A stretch of DNA of 22,048 bases, from positions 1 through 22,048 of the forward strand of contig CAJUOQ010000030.1 in the NCBI GenBank assembly GCA_910588235.1. The letters run 5' to 3'. Source of the stretch: an uncultured Atopostipes sp. (lineage in GTDB: Bacteria > Bacillota > Bacilli > Lactobacillales > Carnobacteriaceae_A). The notes under the pieces are model-generated. The model was not told the DNA's origin, ran no database searches, and saw nothing but the letters and a program-made list of their open reading frames with translations. Made by a program: the position numbers and the translations under genes. Within the stretch, counting starts at the first letter, position 1. The number at the start of each line of letters is the position of its first letter. Positions 7,158 through 15,218 of this stretch are shown here, piece by piece.

Positions 7158-9197
7158 TTACTCGTGCTGTTTAATAATCGGCGCAAATTGTTCAGCTACA
7201 TCACTGCCCCACTCATTTTCAATAAAGACAAGCGATGAAAAAGAACTTTCTTCTGCATCAAAAGCATATAAAAAACCATTGATATCATTTCCATTTTCAG
7301 ATTCCGCTGCTTGCACTTCTCCTGTTCCTGTCTTAGCCCCTAATGTTGGTGAAGAACCTTCTAATACATGGCCTGTTCCGTTCGGATTATCTACAACTTG
7401 AATTAATAGTTCTTTTATCGTTGCAGCGGTTTCTGAAGTCACCGGTTGGATGGATTCGGCCGTTTCTGCCTCTAATTCTAATTTTGGAAAAACGAGTTCT
7501 CCTTCATTGGCAAATGGGCTATAAAATACGATTTGATGAATAGGACTCATCAAAAGCTGCCCTTGGCCATAAGCGGTGTCCGCTAGTAAAGCTTCCGAAT
7601 CGAAGGAGCCACTATTTGTGATTTGAGCAGGTTCCATCTGAATCGGTAAATCAAAGTCTTGTCCAAACGGAAATTCTTCCAGACCGTTCATAAAAGTTTC
7701 TGCACCCATTTCAAGCGCTTCTTGAGCAAAGAAAATATTATCTGAATAAACCATCGCATCTTCTAAGTCCATTTCCGTCAACTGATCACTCACACGGGTT
7801 ACTTTATGATTCCCCCATGATTCATCTTTTTGCCAATCAAGGCCTGTAATGGTTCGTGTTTTATCTAAATCTGTCACACCCGAATCAAGCCCCACAGCCG
7901 CTGTAATAGCTTTAAAAGTAGAAGCCGGCGCATATCGAGCAGCGTAGCGTGACAAGAATGGTGTTTCTGGATCATCCATATACTCTTCATAGGCTTCTTG
8001 TCTAATGCCTTGAGTCATCGCTATCGGGTCATAAGAAGGTGCGCTTGTTAAAACGAGGAGTTCCCCTGATGTAGGAGCCATCACAACTGCTCCCCCACTT
8101 TTGTCTTCTAAACCATCAAAGTAAAGTTGCTGTAAGGATGAATCGATGGTTAAATGAATATCTTCGCCATCTTGGACTGGAGCTTCTTGTACCGTCTTTT
8201 TTTCCTCCCCTGACTGATCTAAAATATTGATTTGGCCACCTTTATCGCCTCTTAGTCGTTCATCAAACGTGGCTTCTAAACCAGCTTTTCCTATAATGTC
8301 TCCCGGTTGCAGCTCTGGATTTGCTTCTATATCTTCTGCAAATACTTCACCTATGTAACCAAGGAGATGTGCTCCTGCTTCGCCTAAAGGATAAGTTCGT
8401 GTGGTTGTTTCTTGATACATAACACCTGCTAGTTCAGGAGGCTCTTCTTCATCCACATACGTAAAAGGCACAAAGCTTTCGTCAGTGACCCATTCCGCAG
8501 CTAATAAATTTTCAAGCTGGTCGATTGGAGTATCGAAGGCCTCCGCAATTTCTTGTAAATGTTCTTCTCGCTCTTCTCCTTCTCCTAGTAATGCCGGATA
8601 TAAACCTGCTTGTTGGGCGCTCCCCTCTCCCGCTAGTAATTCACCATTGCGATCGAATATATTGCCTCTCTCTCCCGCTGTAAATTGAATCTGGACGGTA
8701 TCTCCTGGATCCATTTCTGGGAAAATTAAATGAGGAGCCCAATCGACCGCAAAATCATCTTCTGTTTCTTCCAAAGTTGTTTCATAGGATTGGGGCTCTA
8801 ATTCCCCAAGAGAAGTGACGAGATGTAAATCATACCGAAGTGTGAAGTCCTCACTCTCTTCATTTTCGATCAACTCTATATTGTCAGCTGTTACATCATT
8901 GACTCCAACACCTCCATAAATCGTTTCATAACGCTCTTGTACTTCTTCTGTTGTATAATCCATTTCTTCTAAGGAAGTTGGAGATAAGGTAGTGGTCAAT
9001 TGCTCATAATTTTGTGTTTCCAATGCTTCAATAAATAAGTCACTGGCTTCATTTGCTTGTTCTTTTCGTTGCTTTTCAGTCCAATATCTATAACCCAACA
9101 CGAATGCGAGCAGCAGAAAAATAGATGCAATAGCAATTCCTATATACATCCATTTCTTTCTCCCTGGTTGCTCATTTTTCTGAAAAAAGCTTTTCAT
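7158..9197 (-). CDS. Class B penicillin-binding protein, PBP2a/PBP5 type
   Basis: A membrane-anchored D,D-transpeptidase that cross-links peptidoglycan outside the cell. The 679 residues show an N-terminal anchor (about 16-38), a MecA_N/NTF2-like domain (about 45-155), a dimerisation/pedestal domain (about 165-335), and a transpeptidase domain (about 345-675). All three active-site motifs are intact: STFK (S426, K429), SDN (485-487) and KTGT (622-625). This layout is that of subclass B1, which includes S. aureus PBP2a, enterococcal PBP5 and B. subtilis PBP3, several of which have low beta-lactam affinity. Affinity here cannot be read from the sequence. It is the last gene of the miaA-hflX-recX-mutY-pbp run, starting 24 bases after the mutY stop; GGAGG lies 12 bases from the ATG, slightly far. 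Only a weak hairpin and an AT-rich stretch follow the stop codon. Confidence 0.93.
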   Translation of the reverse strand: MKSFFQKNEQPGRKKWMYIGIAIASIFLLLAFVLGYRYWTEKQRKEQANEASDLFIEALETQNYEQLTTTLSPTSLEEMDYTTEEVQERYETIYGGVGVNDVTADNIELIENEESEDFTLRYDLHLVTSLGELEPQSYETTLEETEDDFAVDWAPHLIFPEMDPGDTVQIQFTAGERGNIFDRNGELLAGEGSAQQAGLYPALLGEGEEREEHLQEIAEAFDTPIDQLENLLAAEWVTDESFVPFTYVDEEEPPELAGVMYQETTTRTYPLGEAGAHLLGYIGEVFAEDIEANPELQPGDIIGKAGLEATFDERLRGDKGGQINILDQSGEEKKTVQEAPVQDGEDIHLTIDSSLQQLYFDGLEDKSGGAVVMAPTSGELLVLTSAPSYDPIAMTQGIRQEAYEEYMDDPETPFLSRYAARYAPASTFKAITAAVGLDSGVTDLDKTRTITGLDWQKDESWGNHKVTRVSDQLTEMDLEDAMVYSDNIFFAQEALEMGAETFMNGLEEFPFGQDFDLPIQMEPAQITNSGSFDSEALLADTAYGQGQLLMSPIHQIVFYSPFANEGELVFPKLELEAETAESIQPVTSETAATIKELLIQVVDNPNGTGHVLEGSSPTLGAKTGTGEVQAAESENGNDINGFLYAFDAEESSFSSLVFIENEWGSDVAEQFAPIIKQHE

Positions 9198-9221
9198 GCC
9201 TTTTTTATGCCTCCATCTCTT

Positions 9222-10427
9222 TTAAAACAAGGTGATTTCAATAAAATTCTTCCATATTTTCTTCTGGATGGTCGGAAAAGTATAATGATCAAAGTCATCA
9301 GGATGCACCCACACACAATTTTCAGGCAAGTCCCCCGTCAGAATGTGATCTACTTTTACGCCATCATAAATTGAAACGGTCCACTTTAAATGACTAAAAA
9401 CATGTTCAACTACTCCCACTGTCTGCGGAGCAATGGTTACTGGTACTTGATAATTTTCTTGGACATATTCTTCGATAAATGCTTGTTGCTCTTGATCCAA
9501 GTCTTCCAAAATAACTGGCTGAAACGGCTTCCAGGTCCCATCCGAAATAATTTTCTCTACATTAATGAGTGGAAATTGCCACATATTTGCTAGGAGTCCT
9601 TTTTCGGGACGTCGTTCAAGTAAATATTCGCCTTGTTCATTTTGAATGACTAGAGCAACATAAGTCACTGGCTTGGGTTTATTTTTTGCTTTCTTCACCG
9701 GATATTTATGCCAAGTTTCATTAATATAGGAAGCATTAAATTCCTTCACCGGTGACATCTCTGGAAAATAATTTTTAGGCGTACAAACTGTACGACCTAA
9801 ATCCATCAAGGCTTGATTAAAATCACCTGGGCGTTCTTCATCGATTAGATATAAAGCGACCGTTTCAAATACTTTGCGGTTTTTAGCTTTCGTAATATCT
9901 AAATCAATTTCAAATAAACGACTAAGCACACGCATCAAATTCCCATCAATAGCCGGCGTTGGTAAACCGAAAGCCATACTGCTAATTGCGCCAGCAGTAT
10001 AAGGCCCAATGCCTTTAAGTTTTAACATCTCTTTTGGAGTATCTGGAAAAACCCCATCATAATGCAGCATAATTTGCATAGCGGCTTCTTTTAAATTACG
10101 AGCTCGTGAATAATACCCAAGTCCTTCCCACATTTTCAAAACTTTATATTCAGGGGCTTCCGCTAAATCTTTGATCGTTGGAAAAGCTTCTAAAAATCTT
10201 TCAAAATAAGGAATGACGGTATCTGTCCTCGTTTGTTGCAGCATAATTTCTGAAATCCAGATAGCATAAGGATCTTTGGTTTCCCGCCATGGAAAATCGT
10301 GCTCAGCTTCTTGTTGATCATACCAATCAAATAAAATCTCTTGGAAAGCTTTGATCTTGTCTTCAGACCACATTTCAATATTAAATTTTTCTTTTAATTC
10401 TTCTTTTGTATACTTCTTTTCAAACAA
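9222..10427 (-). CDS. mutY: A/G-specific adenine glycosylase lacking the [4Fe-4S] ligands
   Basis: MutY removes adenine mispaired with 8-oxoguanine. The 401-residue protein has the HhH-GPD catalytic domain (about 28-230), with catalytic Glu60 in ISEIMLQQTR, the helix-hairpin-helix KGIGPYTAGA (138-147) and catalytic Asp161 in AIDGN. A C-terminal NUDIX-like domain (about 255-400) carries the 8-oxoG-sensing FSH motif at 344-346. The iron-sulfur loop is degenerate: only Cys215 remains, and the positions where Cys-x6-Cys-x2-Cys-x5-Cys would place the others hold Pro222, Ser225 and Asn231. Cluster-free MutY proteins are known in lactobacilli, so activity is plausible. The start is a TTG directly abutting the recX stop, with GGGAAATGG upstream; the internal ATG at residue 19 has no ribosome site. 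Coupled translation with recX is likely. Confidence 0.92.
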   Translation of the reverse strand: MFEKKYTKEELKEKFNIEMWSEDKIKAFQEILFDWYDQQEAEHDFPWRETKDPYAIWISEIMLQQTRTDTVIPYFERFLEAFPTIKDLAEAPEYKVLKMWEGLGYYSRARNLKEAAMQIMLHYDGVFPDTPKEMLKLKGIGPYTAGAISSMAFGLPTPAIDGNLMRVLSRLFEIDLDITKAKNRKVFETVALYLIDEERPGDFNQALMDLGRTVCTPKNYFPEMSPVKEFNASYINETWHKYPVKKAKNKPKPVTYVALVIQNEQGEYLLERRPEKGLLANMWQFPLINVEKIISDGTWKPFQPVILEDLDQEQQAFIEEYVQENYQVPVTIAPQTVGVVEHVFSHLKWTVSIYDGVKVDHILTGDLPENCVWVHPDDFDHYTFPTIQKKIWKNFIEITLF

Positions 10428-11369
10428 TTATTCCATTTCCCTCTCATCAAAATAACGATTAATTAATTCATTTGGATAGCCCTTTGAGTACATATAAGCT
10501 CTTAGTCTTTGGTTTAACTCATAACCTTCATACTTTCTAGCATAGCGCCGATGCGCCTTATTAGCTTGTTTTTCTAGGGCTTGATATTCTTCTTCTGTAT
10601 CTTTTTCGGTGTCAATCGCCGCCACCGCTTGGTCAGCAACTTCAAAACTATAGCCTTTATTGACTAAATATTTTTTAACCTTTTGAATCGTTTCGAATTC
10701 AGAGTTGTTTTTTGTTTTCGACCATTTCTTTTCAGCTAAATCAATCGCATTTTCTAATTCTTGTTCCTCTGGATATTCGTCAAGAGCCGTTAAAATATGC
10801 GGCTCAGCAACACCTCTTTGTTTTAATTCCTGCTCAATATTCCGCGGACCTTTTTGATTCACATTGGCCATCGATCGAACATAACTTTCAGCATAAACTA
10901 AATCATCTAGAAGTTTTGCTGTTTTCAAGTCAGAAAGAATACGCTCGCTATAATGCCCGAGCTCATTTTTGAACAAATAGTCTCGTACTTGTTTCTCCGT
11001 TCGTAACGAGTAACTGAGGTAATTGAGTGTTTTTTGATACGCTTTATAAAAAGAATCTTCATTTTCAATTTTTTCTTGTAGTTCTTTAGGGACATGCAGT
11101 CCTTTTTTTAATTCAAAACGAATTAAAACTTCTTCATCGACCCCAAAAGCAAACGTATCATTCACATAAATATTATAGCGTCCTTTTCTTTTTTGAGGTT
11201 CAATTTTCGAAATCATTCGAAACGACTTAACTTCTTGCGTCGGCATTTCTTTTTCTGTTTCTGATCTTTTAGTGGATACTGTTTTCTTAGCAGTTTTCTT
11301 TTTAGACGGCTTCGTTTTTTCTGGTTTTGCTTCTTCATTTAAATTTATGAGTTTGTTTTCTTGGTCCAT
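10428..11369 (-). CDS. recX: Regulatory protein RecX with a basic N-terminal extension
   Basis: RecX binds RecA filaments and limits recombinase and coprotease activity. The core from about residue 50 to 313 shows the family pattern of three-helix repeats, with SLRTEKQVRDYLFKNE, AESYVRSMANVNQKGPRNIEQELKQRGV and YEGYELNQRLRAYMYSKGY. At 313 residues it exceeds the usual Firmicute size of about 260-270. The first 50 residues are Lys/Thr-rich and likely disordered (KPSKKKTAKKT). The long start is supported: AAAGGG lies 9 bases ahead of the ATG at 11369, whereas internal Met43 and Met52 have no obvious site. It lies 27 bases after hflX and abuts mutY. Its role together with MutY suggests a DNA-repair section within the operon. 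Confidence 0.88.
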   Translation of the reverse strand: MDQENKLINLNEEAKPEKTKPSKKKTAKKTVSTKRSETEKEMPTQEVKSFRMISKIEPQKRKGRYNIYVNDTFAFGVDEEVLIRFELKKGLHVPKELQEKIENEDSFYKAYQKTLNYLSYSLRTEKQVRDYLFKNELGHYSERILSDLKTAKLLDDLVYAESYVRSMANVNQKGPRNIEQELKQRGVAEPHILTALDEYPEEQELENAIDLAEKKWSKTKNNSEFETIQKVKKYLVNKGYSFEVADQAVAAIDTEKDTEEEYQALEKQANKAHRRYARKYEGYELNQRLRAYMYSKGYPNELINRYFDEREME

Positions 11370-11396
11370 TCATGATCACCCTTTAATTCTGTGCCT

Positions 11397-12635
11397 TTAT
11401 TGATCAACCATATAATTTAACCAGCCGATATCTTTAGCGTAACCTTCTATTTCATATTCTTGAGTTTCTTTATTGAACGCTTGATTGGAAATTAAGGTCT
11501 CTCTTTTTAACTGTGCCAAGAGATCTCCACGATCAGCCGGTATCGAATAAGAATAATATTCCAATTGTTCTTGAATAGCTGCTTCAATTCTTTCTAAAAG
11601 TAATTCTTGGTCAGTGGGATCAAGTGCTGAGATAATCACATTTGGAAAGAGCGTTGGGTAAAATTCACCCTGCACGAGATCTTTTTTATTATAAACAGTC
11701 AACATTGGAATAGTATCCATTTCTAAATTTTTCACAATTTCTAATACCGTATCTTCATGGCTTTCGATATTCGGAGAAGATGCATCCACGACATGTAATA
11801 ATAGATCAACATCTCTTGTTTCTTCCAAAGTCGATTGAAAAGCTTCAATTAATTGCGTCGGTAAATCTTGTATAAAACCAACAGTATCCGTTAAAGTCAC
11901 TTGCAGACCGGATTTCAACTCTAATTTTCGTGTAATCGGATCTAAAGTCGCAAATAATTCGTCCCGTTGATACGTTGTACTATCTGTTAAAGCATTCAAC
12001 ACCGTGGATTTACCAGAGTTGGTATAACCAATTAAACCAATCCGGAATAAATTACTTCGTTGACGTTGTTCCCGACTTCTATCCCGATGCTCAGCCACTT
12101 TTTTCAATTCTCTTTTAATTTCAGTAATTTGTCGATTAATATGACGACGGTCTGTCTCTAGTTTTGTCTCCCCAGGACCTCGTGTCCCAATACCACCACC
12201 AAGACGTGACATATTAATTCCATGTCCAACTAAACGTGGAAGTAAGTAGTTTAATTGAGCGAGTTGCACTTGTAAACTACCTTCTTTACTCGTCGCTCTT
12301 AAAGCAAATATGTCTAAAATAACTTGGATACGGTCTAAGATTTTAACATCAATTTCTTCTTGAATATTACGCACCTGACTTGGTGATAATTCCTGGTTAA
12401 ATACAATAGTTGAAGCATCTAATTCCTCAACTAAATGTTTCAATTCTTGCAATTTCCCTTTTCCGATCAACGTACGATTATCGACTGTTTCTCTTTTTTG
12501 AGTCACTACCCCCACAGGTTCGACCCCTGTATTTTCAACAAGCTGGGCTAATTCATCAAGTGAGTAGTTAAAGCCTTCATTTGATTCAGTTGTTTGCACA
12601 GCAGCTAATACTGCTTTTTCATGTGGTCTTTCCAT
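11397..12635 (-). CDS. hflX: Ribosome-associated GTPase HflX
   Basis: HflX binds the 50S subunit and splits stalled or hibernating ribosomes, mainly under stress. The 412 residues comprise an N-terminal HflX domain (about 20-110), a coiled-coil linker with the glycine-rich motif SRLGGGIGTRGPGETKLETD (about 143-162), and a TrmE-Era-Obg-type G domain (about 198-360) with G1 GYTNSGKST, G3 DTVGF and G4 NKKD. A short C-terminal domain follows. An ATG at 12644 is possible, but AGAGG (12649-12645) touches it. The same AGAGG is 9 bases from the ATG at 12635, which leaves just one base between the miaA stop and this start, so tight translational coupling is expected. miaA-hflX adjacency is common in bacteria. 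Confidence 0.94.
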   Translation of the reverse strand: MERPHEKAVLAAVQTTESNEGFNYSLDELAQLVENTGVEPVGVVTQKRETVDNRTLIGKGKLQELKHLVEELDASTIVFNQELSPSQVRNIQEEIDVKILDRIQVILDIFALRATSKEGSLQVQLAQLNYLLPRLVGHGINMSRLGGGIGTRGPGETKLETDRRHINRQITEIKRELKKVAEHRDRSREQRQRSNLFRIGLIGYTNSGKSTVLNALTDSTTYQRDELFATLDPITRKLELKSGLQVTLTDTVGFIQDLPTQLIEAFQSTLEETRDVDLLLHVVDASSPNIESHEDTVLEIVKNLEMDTIPMLTVYNKKDLVQGEFYPTLFPNVIISALDPTDQELLLERIEAAIQEQLEYYSYSIPADRGDLLAQLKRETLISNQAFNKETQEYEIEGYAKDIGWLNYMVDQ

Positions 12636-12636
12636 A

Positions 12637-13578
12637 TTATTCATCCTCTAGAAATCTTTTTATTTTCTCTAAACTCTCTGCTTCTTCCTCTGGTTTTAGT
12701 ACCAAGTCATACCAATAAACATTTTCAAAACGGTTTCGAAACCAAGTTAATTGTCTTTTAGCGTAGCGTCTAGAATTTCGTTTAATCAGCGCTGTTGCTT
12801 CTTCCAGAGTGGTTTCTTCATTAAAATAGCCAAATAATTCTTTATACCCAATTCCTTTTGTACTTTGTCTCTCTGGCTCTGGTCCTAACTCTTCCCAAAG
12901 TCTACGCGCTTCTTCGAGTAATCCATTTTCCATCATTAGGTCTACTCGTTTATTAATCCGTTCATAAAGCAGTGGTCGATCGGTATTTAAACCAATAATA
13001 AAGGCATCATATTCCGCTTCTTTGTTTTTCTTTTCATTTTGAAAAGCTGAAAAGAGCTGGCCTGTTTCATAATAAACTTCTAATGCTCTAACCACTCGAC
13101 GAACATTGTTTGGATGGATTTTCTCAGCAGCTTTTGGATCAATTTCATTTAACCGCTGCCATAGTGCTTGATTTCCTTCATCTTCAGCGAATTGTTCTAA
13201 TTCACTCCGTAAAGCGAGATTTGGTTCAGCTTCACTATGAGAAACCGGATATAATAAAGACTCAATATATAAGCCCGTACCACCTACAATAATTGGGAGA
13301 TGATTTCTTTTAGCAATTTCTTCAATTTTTTTCCCCGCATCTTCTTGAAAGTCAGAAACCGTGTAGGATTGATCCATTTCTTTAACATCAATTAAATGAT
13401 GAGGAATATCGCCCATTTCTTCCGGGGTTACTTTGGCTGTTCCAATGTCTAAATGTTTATAAACTTGCATTGAGTCGCCACTAATAATTTCGCCATTAAA
13501 TTTTTTTGCTACTTCTAGACTAAACGATGTTTTCCCAACGGCTGTTGGTCCAACAATCACTACAATTTTTTCTTTCAT
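12637..13578 (-). CDS. miaA: tRNA dimethylallyltransferase
   Basis: MiaA transfers a dimethylallyl group to the N6 of adenosine 37 in tRNAs that read codons beginning with U, stabilising codon-anticodon pairing. The 313-residue product has the P-loop GPTAVGKTS (10-18), the SGDSMQVYKHLDIGTAKV block that holds the catalytic Asp, HHLIDV, the prenyl-binding GGTGLYIESLLY region, RVVRALEVY, TKGIGYKEL and the C-terminal RYAKRQLTWFRNR tRNA-binding helix. The frame is open further upstream to 13662, but those 28 residues do not belong to the family, and GGAGG (13596-13592) precedes the ATG at 13578 by 13 bases. It heads the five-gene minus-strand operon with a TATAAT promoter 50 bases upstream. Confidence 0.95.
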   Translation of the reverse strand: MKEKIVVIVGPTAVGKTSFSLEVAKKFNGEIISGDSMQVYKHLDIGTAKVTPEEMGDIPHHLIDVKEMDQSYTVSDFQEDAGKKIEEIAKRNHLPIIVGGTGLYIESLLYPVSHSEAEPNLALRSELEQFAEDEGNQALWQRLNEIDPKAAEKIHPNNVRRVVRALEVYYETGQLFSAFQNEKKNKEAEYDAFIIGLNTDRPLLYERINKRVDLMMENGLLEEARRLWEELGPEPERQSTKGIGYKELFGYFNEETTLEEATALIKRNSRRYAKRQLTWFRNRFENVYWYDLVLKPEEEAESLEKIKRFLEDE

Positions 13579-13629
13579 GTTTGCGAATGTTCCTCCATCA
13601 ATCTTTCTTCGTTCTCTATTACTTTCCTT

Positions 13630-13638
13630 ATTATAACA
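13630..13638 (-). promoter_or_regulatory. Extended -10 promoter of the miaA operon
   Basis: On the minus strand TGT TATAAT reads from 13638 to 13630, a perfect extended -10 element. There is no good -35 hexamer at 16-18 bases. It lies between the upstream gene's terminator and the miaA ribosome site. Confidence 0.6.
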
Positions 13639-13726
13639 TAGGAAAAAGCTAATTTCTTTCATTTGGGATAGTTCATTTCCTTTTTAAATTGCTAAAAAAC
13701 AACAGAGAATCCATCAAAAAATACCG

Positions 13727-13763
13727 AAAAAGCATAGGACATTTACTGGATCCTATGCTTCGA
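13727..13763 (-). terminator. Terminator downstream of the zinc-ribbon gene
   Basis: AAGCATAGGA (13730-13739) and TCCTATGCTT (13751-13760) pair perfectly over 10 bp with an 11-base loop. On the minus strand the stem is followed by TTTTT. It begins about 20 bases after the stop of the gene at 13780. Confidence 0.85.
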
Positions 13764-13779
13764 TTCCATTATTCGAGAT

Positions 13780-14193
13780 TTAAATTCGAATCTTTACTTC
13801 GAATAAATGTTTACAGCGCGGACAACGAGTTTTATGGGTACCTGTTTTCCGTGGTAAACGTAAAGTTGTATGACATTCTGGACATTTACGATAACGATGT
13901 GAGCAAATATCTTTAAATCTTCGAGTAACCATCTTCCATTTTGCTTTTGTTGAATGGACAAACTTCATAAACTTTTGATTTTCTGCTTGTCGCGCTAAGA
14001 TATTTTTAGAAAAAGCGCGGTACAGAATCCAGAAAAGAAAGATGAGTAAAAAGATATTCAAGAAGGGAATTTTCACAAAAAGTTGTAGCAACTGTAAGAC
14101 AATAAAAAGAATACCACTTGCGATATATAATTGATCTACCCCATAACGACCATACATAAATCGGGCAAGTTTCCATTTCAAATTTTTAAACAT
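13780..14193 (-). CDS. Small two-helix membrane protein with a C-terminal zinc ribbon
   Basis: I recognise the general type, a conserved hypothetical in Lactobacillales, but not a function. The 137-residue product begins with a basic amphipathic stretch, then two hydrophobic helices (about 21-40 and 43-61) joined by a short turn, a long positively charged segment, and a CPEC (104-107) / CPRC (124-127) pair forming a likely zinc ribbon. Both termini would face the cytosol, so the ribbon could bind RNA or a protein at the membrane. The start at 14193 follows GAGGAG (14206-14201) by 7 bases; the earlier in-frame ATG at 14220 has no site. It sits between the terminators of nfo and of itself, so it seems independently transcribed. 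Confidence 0.8.
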   Translation of the reverse strand: MFKNLKWKLARFMYGRYGVDQLYIASGILFIVLQLLQLFVKIPFLNIFLLIFLFWILYRAFSKNILARQAENQKFMKFVHSTKAKWKMVTRRFKDICSHRYRKCPECHTTLRLPRKTGTHKTRCPRCKHLFEVKIRI

Positions 14194-14250
14194 TTTATAA
14201 CTCCTCAATAAATACTTCATCTAAAGTATCGACTCTATGGACAGGTAAAG

Positions 14251-14287
14251 AAAAAGCATAGAAAGAATCACTCCTTCTTATGCTTTC
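14251..14287 (-). terminator. Terminator of the hisS-aspS-nfo operon
   Basis: AAAGCATA (14253-14260) pairs with TATGCTTT (14279-14286) around an 18-base loop that can extend the stem imperfectly. On the minus strand it is followed by TTTTTCTTT. It starts 8 bases after the nfo stop. Confidence 0.8.
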
Positions 14288-14294
14288 AATATCT

Positions 14295-15206
14295 TTAGTG
14301 GACAGGTGTTTCATTCATAATATCTTCAAGTAAATCTTCGTTAAACGTTTGGGCTTTTAGCATTTGGATTTCATGGGCATAAGGCGCTTTTTTATTTTTC
14401 TTGTCTTCCCCAACGAAAGGCGTTTCTAAAATTTTCGGTAGATGCGTTAAAGTTGGATGATGCACGACATAATTCAAAGCATCAAAGCCAATTTCGCCAA
14501 AGCCAATATTTGCGTGACGATCTTTTGCGGCTCCTTGAGGATTTTTAGAATCATTGACATGGATAACTTTCAAGCGATCTAAGCCAATGATACGATCAAA
14601 TTCATCGAGTACCCAATCGAAATCATCGCGGATTGGATAGCCCGCATCACTTGTATGACAAGTATCTAAAGTAACTGATAATTTATCCTCTAAATCCACT
14701 CGTTCAATAATCTGGGCAAGTTCTTCAAAAGAACGACCGATTTCTGTTCCTTTGCCCGCCATTGTTTCTAAAGCGATCTGCACATTCTGTTCCGGCGTTA
14801 AAATCCGATTCAACCCTTCGGCAATTTTCTCAATACCTGCTTCAGGCCCTGCACCTACATGAGCACCAGGATGCATGGTCATCTGAGTAGCACCAATCGC
14901 GTCTGCTCGTTTAATTTCATCTTGCATAAATTCAATCGCAAACTCGAAATTATCCGGTTTATACGTATTGCCTAAATTTACAATATACGGCGCATGAATG
15001 ACAATATCTTCTAAATCAATATTGTATTCTTCCATCGCTTCATGGGCTTCTGGTATTTTCAGATCTTCAATTGCACGGCGACGTGTATTTTGAGGAGCCC
15101 CTGTATAAATCATAAAAGTATTTGCATTATAGGATACTGCTTCTTTCACTGACCCCAATACAGAATGGGGAGCTTTCATACTAACATGTGAGCCTAAAAG
15201 TACCAT
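14295..15206 (-). CDS. nfo: Endonuclease IV (AP endonuclease)
   Basis: Nfo incises DNA 5' to abasic sites and also acts on oxidised 3' ends during base excision repair. The 303-residue TIM-barrel protein retains all nine zinc-site residues expected of the family: His71, His112 (MHPGAH), Glu147 (ALETMAG), Asp181 and His184 (LDTCHTSDAGY), His216 (IHVND), Asp229 and His231 (KDRHANIG), and Glu261 (ILETPF). The start at 15206 follows AAAGGAG. It lies 12 bases after aspS with no terminator between, so it is the third gene of the T-box-controlled hisS-aspS unit. This repair gene would then be transcribed in step with aminoacyl-tRNA supply, unless there is an internal promoter that I could not see. 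Confidence 0.96.
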   Translation of the reverse strand: MVLLGSHVSMKAPHSVLGSVKEAVSYNANTFMIYTGAPQNTRRRAIEDLKIPEAHEAMEEYNIDLEDIVIHAPYIVNLGNTYKPDNFEFAIEFMQDEIKRADAIGATQMTMHPGAHVGAGPEAGIEKIAEGLNRILTPEQNVQIALETMAGKGTEIGRSFEELAQIIERVDLEDKLSVTLDTCHTSDAGYPIRDDFDWVLDEFDRIIGLDRLKVIHVNDSKNPQGAAKDRHANIGFGEIGFDALNYVVHHPTLTHLPKILETPFVGEDKKNKKAPYAHEIQMLKAQTFNEDLLEDIMNETPVH

Positions 15207-15218
15207 TCAATTTCTCCT

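Noticed and set aside
13579..13662. A 28-codon upstream extension of miaA
   Set aside because: It includes the extended -10 promoter and ribosome site, and its residues do not resemble the MiaA N-terminus.
13730..14286. Shared GCATA seed in the terminators flanking the zinc-ribbon gene, considered as a sign of duplication or of a mobile element
   Set aside because: The similarity is limited to about 11 bases (AAAAAGCATAG) and the loops differ completely; no target-site duplication or transposase is present.
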